Assembly (NCBI GenBank): GCA_964017045.1
Contig: OZ024807.1
Location: forward strand, 12,719,241 to 12,783,240
DNA from: Omphiscola glabra
Taxonomy: Eukaryota; Mollusca; Gastropoda; Lymnaeidae
Length of the DNA stretch: 64,000 bases
Direction of reading: 5' to 3'
Shown here: piece by piece, positions 56,779-64,000 of the stretch
Layout: every line of letters starts with the position of its first letter
How positions within the stretch are numbered: position 1 is the stretch's first letter
The notes under the pieces: model-generated
Databases searched by the model: none
What the model was told of the DNA's origin: nothing
Seen by the model: the letters and a program-made list of their open reading frames with translations, nothing else
Made by a program: the position numbers and the translations under genes

Positions 56779-57802
56779 TCGGCTGAAACTAAATCACATT
56801 TCATCAAATGGTGAAAACATTCGTCCTAGTGCTGTGTTCGTGCCTATGAAAGTGTGTGGTGTTAGGGCAGAGTTTCTAATGGACACGGGTGCGGCGGTGA
56901 CCGTTATTTCGAAAAAACGATTTTTTGAAATTCCACGACATCAGCGACCTAAGATTCATCACCATTTCTCACCTGTGAATCTACAGACAGCAACTGGAGC
57001 ACCAGTGAATCATTATGGGGTGAGTGACGTTAAATTATTGATTGGAGATGAAGTGTATCCCTGGACAGTATATGTGGCAGATATAGCAGAAGACGGTTAC
57101 CTGGGTTTTGACTTTTTGAGTCATTACAATTTTTCTTTCTCAGTCAGCAAAGGTCTGACCTTGGATTCTCACAATGTGCCGATTGTGGCTAAATATCCGA
57201 GTGCAAAGAATACGCCAGATAAAAGGTATTTCAGTGCGTCCAAACGTTCCCAGTTCCCGGCACCATTCTGTGTGAGAGTGAACACGGTCACTACACACAA
57301 CAAAAGACAGCGTCCAGGTAAAAACCAGTGGACAAGCGTGGCTCCTGTCCAGGATAACGTGTTACCCAATCCTGAGAGGGTCTCGCCAACGGCGAAGCTC
57401 AGGAATGTGGGTAATAAATCAATCCAGTTGTGTGATGAGGTCAATTCTAAATGGGAGAAAAGGGAGGCAATTCCAGCCAGACCAGTGAAGCGACGGAAAA
57501 GTTACCCCGACGCTCGAGCAGTATTGCGCAAATTCAACGTGGGTGACGTAGTTCAGTTTTCAAACTCAACAAACAAAGTGAGTCTAAACCAGGAGTTGAG
57601 CACAAATAATAAGTGGTGCGGTCCATGTGTCATTAGCCGAAAGCTACGACATAATTTGTTCGAAATTCGTGGAGAAGGAAGAATATTCAAAGTTATTCAT
57701 CATGAAGGCCACTATAGGCTGCAGCATTACGACACTGACCCGCCAGATGGTAGCCAATCCTGGGCTCCCTTGAGTTCTTCTAGAAAATGTGTACGTCAGT
57801 AA
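56690..57802 (+). CDS. Protease fused to the integrase C-terminal tail
   Basis: A 370-codon frame. The N-terminal third is a retroviral-type aspartic protease: AEFLMDTGAAVTVISKKRF (active-site DTG), then GFDFLSHYNFSF near the C-terminal strand. The last 100 residues (ARAVLRKFNVGDVVQFSN, WCGPCVISRKLRHNLFEIRG) resemble the beta-barrel DNA-binding tail of gypsy integrases. Everything normally between them, over 700 residues of RT, RNase H and integrase core, is absent, yet the junction is in frame. The start is arbitrary because translation probably enters from gag by frameshifting. Confidence 0.85.
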   Translation: MFGGWNQGVSYVTESVILAVIVQTGGEITDRLKLNHISSNGENIRPSAVFVPMKVCGVRAEFLMDTGAAVTVISKKRFFEIPRHQRPKIHHHFSPVNLQTATGAPVNHYGVSDVKLLIGDEVYPWTVYVADIAEDGYLGFDFLSHYNFSFSVSKGLTLDSHNVPIVAKYPSAKNTPDKRYFSASKRSQFPAPFCVRVNTVTTHNKRQRPGKNQWTSVAPVQDNVLPNPERVSPTAKLRNVGNKSIQLCDEVNSKWEKREAIPARPVKRRKSYPDARAVLRKFNVGDVVQFSNSTNKVSLNQELSTNNKWCGPCVISRKLRHNLFEIRGEGRIFKVIHHEGHYRLQHYDTDPPDGSQSWAPLSSSRKCVRQ

Positions 57803-58501
57803 CAGCGCGGACAACTAGTTTCATCTTATGGCATGACATTCTCCTTTTATGCATAGATTTATAAGGAAGTCATGTTATATTTATCTCGAAACACTTGTGG
57901 TTAATGGATTAATTTATGAATAGATATTGATCTGATCATGTCATGATTATTTTTATTATAAGTTAAAGATTGTAAAATTTATAAAATGTTTTCTTTGGTG
58001 ACCATTTTTATGACCTTTAAGAATGAAAATTTTGAGTTAGTTGCGGGTGTTTTGTGCAACACTAAATTTTCTTGCATTGGAACTTTAGTCGGTTCTGACA
58101 TTATACTTGACATGTTTTCATTATGATCTTTGATTAGATGGATAATTTTGTTTTCAACTTTATATCTTAATGTAGTACTTCCTGTTAATTGATTTTTCTA
58201 AATGTTTTACTTTTCGTTGATTTTCTACATTTTGTATAATTCCTTGTTCTACCATAATTGTCTGATTGTGTGAATGTAAGATGCTCCGACTGTGACCCAA
58301 GCTGACTATGTCCTTGACCAGAACAGATATAAGACGCAAAATGACCGTAAATGGGATGACGTAGCATGCATTACCTTGAACTGTGTTAAATGAGAGCTGA
58401 GGGTCTAAGTCACTTAAAGCCATTTAGAGATCAGTCATCAGTAATTGTAGTGAGGATGTTACATAATGTCGGGACGACATTGTTTTGTTGGTTGGGGGTA
58501 T
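57803..58501 (+). other. 3' noncoding part of the LTR element
   Basis: About 700 bp between the end of pol and the 3' LTR. No frame is recognised. A weak purine tract (ggttgggggta) precedes the LTR at 58490-58500. Confidence 0.7.
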
Positions 58502-59234
58502 TGTGGAGGGTTCAGACCTTGGTAGTCGACCTGTTTCCTACATGGGTAGGTAGTCGACCTGTTTCCTACATGGGTAGAGGGGGGTCAAGGTAACGGACCA
58601 ACGGTTAATGTCCATTTAAACGGAAGGTGGGCTGTACAACATTTTAATGTCAGTCCCATTGCCCCGGGACGACGTTTGCGGAGTTGGGTTATGACAAGAT
58701 ACACGGTGGGATAATGAAGGGGGTCACTGTAACTGTTAGGGTCAGTCCGGACCGGGCGAAAATTGACCAACGGTCAAGCGGGTCAGATTGCCGCGGTACA
58801 ACCTTTAGGTGCTGGTTTATGACCAATTACACGTTGGGAAAATTTAAGTGCCTGAGATTTAGGAATAAGATTAAATCCCTGGGAAGAAATCTCTAGCGAG
58901 GCGGGACTTATAAAAAGGGACAGTGAACGGGACTGGGCAGAACTCAGCCGGGGAGGCTAGTGGCCAGATAGACTCCGACGGACAGGAGTAGTGAATAGAC
59001 GTGAGAGAATCGAGATAGAGACGAACCGGGACAGTCGGAGTCGAGTATCAGAGAGAGAGAGAGAGAGTGAGGTTAAAGGAGGAGACAATAAAAGAGCAAA
59101 GACTATAACCATCTTGAGTTGTCGGATTTGTGCAGTACGAGAGACGGAGTGTACAAGGTTGCAAACTAAATAGAGAGAAGAGACGAGCAAGGTTCTCTAA
59201 TAAATAGAATAGAGATGACATAAGGTTCTTTACA
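58502..59234 (+). repeat. 3' LTR (733 bp)
   Basis: Same length and termini as the 5' LTR, with about four base differences and no indels. Followed by the ATAT target duplicate at 59235-59238. Confidence 0.95.
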
Positions 59235-59580
59235 ATATGCTATATTATTAAAATTTTATTTCTTCTATTGTTATTTTATACTGGGGTGAATCTAAGCCTA
59301 TAATATTAAATTGTTTTAATTTCTGCTTAAATAAGGAATTTAATAATGTCTGGTTTAAATGATATGTAGTCTCAGCATAACTTTACTACTTTACCTATAC
59401 TTTTACAAATATTATCACATTATTTTGAGTAGCCGTAAAATTAAATTAAAGAATTATTTGATGACATTATCCACACATTTTGTTTTTTTAAGTGCCATAA
59501 ATAAACTTGATTTTTGTATAGCTTTTATTTTTTTCAATGAAAGACAACTTTATTAAATACTCATATTTCCATTGAAACAG

Positions 59581-59687
59581 CCAAAACAGAAGTCCCAGTA
59601 ATTACTTCTGATCATCACAATGGTAACGGCAATTATTACTCATCAAACCCAGAGGGACAAAATCTCACTTTAACTTGCTCTGTTCTG
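59581..59687 (+). CDS. Ig copy 2 exon 4: first half of Ig domain 2
   Basis: 107 bp, phase 1 in and phase 0 out. It encodes AKTEVPVITSDHHNGNGNYY, then EGQNLTLTCSVL with the B-strand cysteine and an NLT sequon. The region between the DHH and SSNPEG motifs has changed relative to copy 1, while the cysteine strand is unchanged. The acceptor context (tttccattgaaacag) is identical to copy 1. Confidence 0.9.
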
Positions 59688-61792
59688 GTAAGATTTTAAC
59701 TGTTTCTGCCGTTTTTATTCCTTTTTTTTTTTTAAGGAACTGAAGTCTCTTGCTTTCAACATGTTTTTATAACATAATTTAGACTTATCATGCATAAATG
59801 TTGCAATCTCTCCATCAACTTCCCGCATAACAATAATATGACCATCTGCGGGTGTGTCCACTTCCAAATTTTTTCCTGAACTTTTACCATGTAATTATAA
59901 TATTCTCACATCATTGGGCTCTTAACTATTGCAGTGTTTTTTCATTAATTGCCTTAGTCATTCTCTATTTATATCTGTCTACCTTTTTCAACTATCTTCT
60001 CCTACCTTCACCTCTTTTTTCACTGTCAAATGCCCCATTCTTCTCAAATGTCTCAATAATATATCACACACTTCCAGTGCACCTCCACCGACCATTCAGA
60101 CCCATCTTGCTAATCCTAGAAGCCTGAAAATTAAATATTATTTGAAACAAAAGCCATTGTAAAATTATGATGCTCTGTGAATTTCCATAAACTTATCAAA
60201 ATAATTAATTCACTACTATGGTAATAATTGGGGTGGAGTGTGACTGCAATCAGGATAGGTAGAAGGAAATAAATGAAACAAAAGTATGGGTTAATCTAAA
60301 GAAAAAAAGGATGCAAAAAAAAAATATCTGAAAACAACAGTAAATACAAAGTAAACAGTTGCAATATCTTATCCAAGAGGACAGCAAGAGGAATGTTCCA
60401 AATTGTTTTCCATATTAATTTGGTACAATGTTTACATTTAAAAAGCAGCAAATACTTAAAAATAGATTGTGTAGTAATTCCAATGATCAAGAAGGTTAGA
60501 GATATGTTTATTTTTTAATTAGTTTTATTTTGCAAATGGTATAGCTAGTTTAGAACATATTTATTATTGTCACCTTCCAATGTTTGTAACTAAGACAGAC
60601 CTGTTTACTCTTACGATTTTGGCGTACAATGTACGATTTTGAGTTGTATACATTATATATATACTGTGTGTTTTTTTTACTATTAAGATAATGTATTGAA
60701 CGATTTTATGATGATATTGTACGATATTAAGAGTTTGAGGGTAAACAGGTCTGCTAAGATATTTAAAGATACATGCAGAAGCAAATTCACTGGTACAAAA
60801 GCAAAGTAGTTGTCTTTTGTTGTACACCACAGCTGGTAATTTATCATAATTTTGATAATTTGTATATTTTTTTCAGGCAGATCAAAGTTGAACATAACTT
60901 GGTAATTTTAAAGAAGCACATTTTTGTGACATCTTGTACTTATATAGATGTAGATAACTTCAAAAAGCATGTCTATCAATGACATGTGTGCAGTAGTTTC
61001 CCTGGGTGCTGTTTGCCCAATCAACTACTGCGTGGGATGTTGAGGGACATGACATCAGTCTTTGGTGTAAGCTATACACTCCTCCATGCAGTGGAGCAAC
61101 AAGAGTTTGTGATATTGAGGGTGGTCTTTGTATTTGTCATTGGCTCACTCACAAAAAACAATTAACATAAATCATGCACATTTTAAAAATTTGTTTTCTT
61201 AATCAGTAAGTTTATGTTTTGCCCCTTACTCTCTTAACTTAAATTATTGCTCTATAATACTAATAATATTTATAAATTATGAATTAATACATTACCTTAA
61301 AAAATTATAATTAACATAGACATTTCCAAATCAAATATATATTAATAATTGACTGCTGGTCGATTGATCAGTAATTTGTCAATCTGTCCAACCCTATTTA
61401 TAAAAGAAATTGTTATAGTTCTGCAGTATGATTGAAAAAAATGCATTAATGTTTGACAATGATACATTTTTTCAACATTTTTATAATCATATAACACAAT
61501 TGAAGTGATTTTAAAAAATCACCTGTCACGTTATAAGAAACTATAGGCATGGCTGCTTTGGTTAGAAGTGGCATCAAAATGAATTTACTGTTATTTAGTT
61601 TATATTGCTAGCGACTAATTTTCTTTTTTATTTATGTACATTGAAATCTTGTGACACAACAGTGAATCTTGGCTACCAACAGGTAGAAACTCATAATTCA
61701 GAGATTTAAATAATTTTTTTCTTTACTTGCAGCTTTCTATCTGCTTCTGATAAAAGTGATCTGAGTTTTAAATAAATATTTCTTTCTTTCAG
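59688..61792 (+). other. Ig copy 2 intron 4
   Basis: A 2.1-kb intron that aligns in blocks with the non-transposon part of copy-1 intron 4. The stretch atcacacacttccagtgcac corresponds to the pre-insertion site of the Gmr1-like element. It contains a small MITE at 60596-60753 and AT-rich DNA. Confidence 0.8.
60596..60753. mobile_element. 158-bp MITE with 13-bp inverted repeats
   Basis: The termini are CAGACCTGTTTAC and its exact inverse. It is flanked by a perfect 6-bp direct repeat CTAAGA (60590-60595 and 60754-60759). The interior is AT-rich with two tacgattttg/tacgatatt-like blocks. The superfamily is not assigned. Confidence 0.85.
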
Positions 61793-62039
61793 GGTCCAAA
61801 GAGCCTTGTCTTAAAATGGCAATATGCTACCGGTGGATTCAACTTAGTGGATTACTTATACACTAATGACATCAAAGTCTTTAATCCATTACTTGTGCCT
61901 GGTACCACATGTGGCCAATATCGCCTTGAGTCTGCATTAACTTTAACAGTACAATCTCAAGAGACTATGTATGTTTGTGCTGTGCTTGACGGCAATAATA
62001 AAGTCACAGAGACGAACTTCACAATCGGTATTCTGACAG
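61793..62039 (+). CDS. Ig copy 2 exon 5: second half of Ig domain 2
   Basis: 247 bp, phase 0 in and phase 1 out. It encodes GPKSLVLKWQYATGGFNLVD, the F-strand ETMYVCAVLDG and ETNFTIGILT. It differs from copy 1 by ten bases, seven of them amino-acid-changing, at six codons. All lie in the first 150 bases; the last 100 bases are identical. The extra cysteine of copy 1 (ATCGF) is glycine here. The donor gtaggt is identical. Confidence 0.92.
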
Positions 62040-62125
62040 GTAGGTGGTGGGTTCATTATTTTTCACTGAGCACTGTTGTTTAGCGTTAAAAAAATTTATG
62101 TTCATTTTCTCTTTTTGCCTCATAG

Positions 62126-62145
62126 GCTCCAAGATTTGGAGATAA
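62126..62145 (+). CDS. Ig copy 2 possible terminal exon
   Basis: An 86-bp intron (62040-62125), clearly homologous to that in copy 1, ends in ctttttgcctcatag. In-frame splicing adds GSKIWR before TAA (62143-62145), giving a secreted protein of about 273 residues. The tail sequence is not conserved with copy 1 beyond GSK. So the real last exon could instead lie beyond the window. Confidence 0.38.
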
Positions 62146-64000
62146 GTTTAATTTGTATTAGCTATGCTCCTTGACTAATTAATATCTATAAAGTCTAACT
62201 TGCATGCATATCTTTACCGATCCCAGACTGCTCCAATTTTTTTTATTTAACTAGTACAATTCACTTATTTCATATTTTTATTCTACTCCACGATCTTTTG
62301 AAACTTTATGCCGGTTAAATGCACAATGAAATTCGGACACCTTGTCTACTAATTTTTACCTGTCTCTATTTTTGTGCTTGGGAATTAAATGTGAGGGTGT
62401 AAAAATTTTAATGAACATATAAACACACACAAACTCACTGTTTTTGAAAAGTTCATTTAATCTATAAAATAAACTGTTTTGCATACTTTATTTTCAAAGT
62501 TTATTTCTTGCAAAACCTTATTCTAAAACCAAAGCTTAAGTTGTTGTATGGCGATATTCTTAATAATTATAAAGAAACATAGATTGACAAGTTTTAAAAA
62601 GTAACATACCCAGAGATAGATTTTCTGGCATGTGACACTTTTGTTGGTTTTCTTTGGGGTTCCCACCCCCCTCCCTCTTTGCAGTGCTTATTAAATTTAT
62701 GGATGGCTTTTGGACGAATATTTAATTTTCCTTTTATACCTTAATGTCTGGAATTCAGTGATACATTTAAAAAAGCCAGAATGTTAGTGTTTGCAAATGA
62801 CCAAGAAACCCTTTCCAAAAGTCATATCACCAGGTTCAATTTACAATTGTTTTTGTAGGTTCTTGTAAATGTGATCATTAATTTTTTGAAACAAATAAAT
62901 ACACATAGAAAAACTGAGCATAAAATATTGAGTACTCATGGTAATAAAAAAGCACTTTATAATTATGTAAAAGGTTATGGCCAATTCCATTTTGAGCCCT
63001 ATGAGGAAAATGTTTTTTGTTGACTCGTGAAGGCAATGAATGGAAAATATTGTGAACCAGGGGCTAAAAATATTTGATTTTTTTATAAGATGTCTCATTA
63101 TTCATTTTGAGTTCAGAGAGGATCCATTGTTCATAACATGTTAAATTTCAAATTTTGTGAAAGGTTATAAATTTATTTCATTGCAGTTTCCATATTTTTT
63201 AAAATAATTTTTTAAACAGAGATCTCTTTTCATTATTTTTTATATTGTTTTCAAAAATAATTTCAAGCTAGTGCAAACAAGTTGCTCAGTGAACGCTTGA
63301 ACCCAGAACCTGCTAAATATGTAACAATATATCAACAGATATCCATCCTCAGCTTCAAATCATCACATTCACTATGGCTTTTTGTGTTCATTTGACCTAT
63401 TATTCATTTTCAACAATAAATAGAGCTTTCAGAACTTTGTGCACATTGTATGCTCAAATGCTAATTATCTTTAAAAAATATATTGCTTTAGTTCTTTAAG
63501 TCTCTGCTTTTTATGATTTTCACATAACTTTAAAAAAAATTGGTTTATATTAACTATCCTATTAGACAGTTTTTTTTTTTTAGTTTTTCATTATACAAGT
63601 TAATAATTCAGGTATTTGCCAAAATGCACCCCTACAAAAAATTTTGGGGGCAGTGCTCAAAGGCTCAATGAGCCCCTCCCCCAGTTAAGCTCAAGAGCCT
63701 TCTGCGCCTAATATGTGTGCATAAGCACCCACCCCTCCCACCCAAACAAAGGGACAAAGTGCTATATTTATGTAGTGGGTGGCGGGGTTGTTGTTCTTTG
63801 GTGGGTGGGTGGCTCTGTGCGGTATGTTGTCTACATCATTTGTTGAAGAAAAAGGGGTTGGGCATTTTCATGCTTGCTCCTGTGCCCAGCTTTTCCTTTG
63901 CACTGCCCACATATTTTATATATTTTATGATAAATGCAGTACCTTTAAAGTGAGCATATATCCCCCTTTGATTTACTGGGTGGTATCTAAAAAAAAATCC
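62146..64000. other. 3' flank of Ig copy 2, no recognised gene
   Basis: AT-rich DNA to the window end, with C-rich stretches near 62665 and 63675-63740. No lectin, fibrinogen-like, transmembrane or further Ig exon was seen. Copy 2 may continue past 64000. Confidence 0.5.

Larger units (their letters stand above)
55196..59234 (+). mobile_element. Young internally deleted LTR retrotransposon
   Basis: A 4039-bp element with two 733-bp LTRs that differ at only about four positions (about 0.5%). It is flanked by the 4-bp direct repeat ATAT (55192-55195 and 59235-59238). It keeps gag with a zinc knuckle, an aspartic protease and the C-terminal tail of integrase, but no RT, RNase H or integrase core. 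It must have moved using proteins of a complete relative. It is in the same orientation as the host Ig gene and inside its intron 3. Confidence 0.93.
54658..59580 (+). other. Ig copy 2 intron 3
   Basis: A 4.9-kb intron, of which 4.04 kb is the deleted LTR element (55196-59234). The remainder is AT-rich without recognised content. Immediately before exon 4, gaaagacaactttattaaat matches copy 1. Confidence 0.85.

Noticed and set aside
1..64000. tRNA, rRNA or snRNA genes
   Set aside because: I found no cloverleaf with proper box A and box B and no conserved rRNA or snRNA core. The box-A-like match near 37830 lacks a box B.

Overview
The window looks like intron-rich, AT-rich, transposon-loaded animal DNA, most probably from a gastropod mollusc. 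I infer this from the spliced two-Ig-domain genes, the mix of Helitron, Gmr1-like Ty3/gypsy, CR1-like LINE and hAT sequences, and the many long G or C homopolymers. There are no bacterial-style operons, rRNA, tRNA or CRISPR arrays that I can support. No database search was possible, so the taxon and family names rest on motif recognition.

The real genes are two tandem, same-strand paralogues on the + strand. Copy 1 runs from 4597 to about 20389 and copy 2 from 52287 to about 62145. Each has a signal-peptide exon followed by four exons of identical length in both copies (194, 208, 107 and 247 bp). These encode two immunoglobulin domains, and each domain is split by a phase-0 intron between its two cysteine half-sites. 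The products look like secreted or surface immune-type IgSF proteins. They resemble the N-terminal half of snail FREP/VIgL-type molecules, but no lectin domain is visible. Both copies share a short conserved last intron leading to a possible tiny terminal exon, which would give soluble proteins of about 281 and 273 residues. A possible last exon of an upstream gene (2103-2201) and an orphan tyrosine-rich reading frame (34376-34510) are less certain.

Most of the rest is mobile DNA. Region by region: a decayed hAT element (2900-3999); a low-complexity GGATCCCG repeat tract in copy-1 intron 2 (8160-8720); a full-length minus-strand Gmr1-like LTR retrotransposon in copy-1 intron 4 (12898-19263), with integrase upstream of reverse transcriptase; a 14 x 25 bp minisatellite (21216-21565); a Helitron of about 3.97 kb on + (22145-26113); a second hAT fossil (28352-29035); palindromic MITEs; a 5' LINE fragment (37237-39440); and a three-level nest at 40721-50200. 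In that nest a minus-strand CR1-like LINE is split by a long-inverted-repeat foldback element, whose left arm is split in turn by a second, inverted Helitron (42030-45987). Copy 2 of the Ig gene carries a young, internally deleted LTR element in intron 3 (55196-59234).

Several insertions can be checked inside the window. The second foldback arm is an exact empty site for the inverted Helitron. Intron 4 of Ig copy 2 is an approximate empty site for the Gmr1-like element. The two Helitrons each carry a tandem array of about 170-bp monomers that alternate as about 341-bp dimers, which is the most unusual structure I see here.
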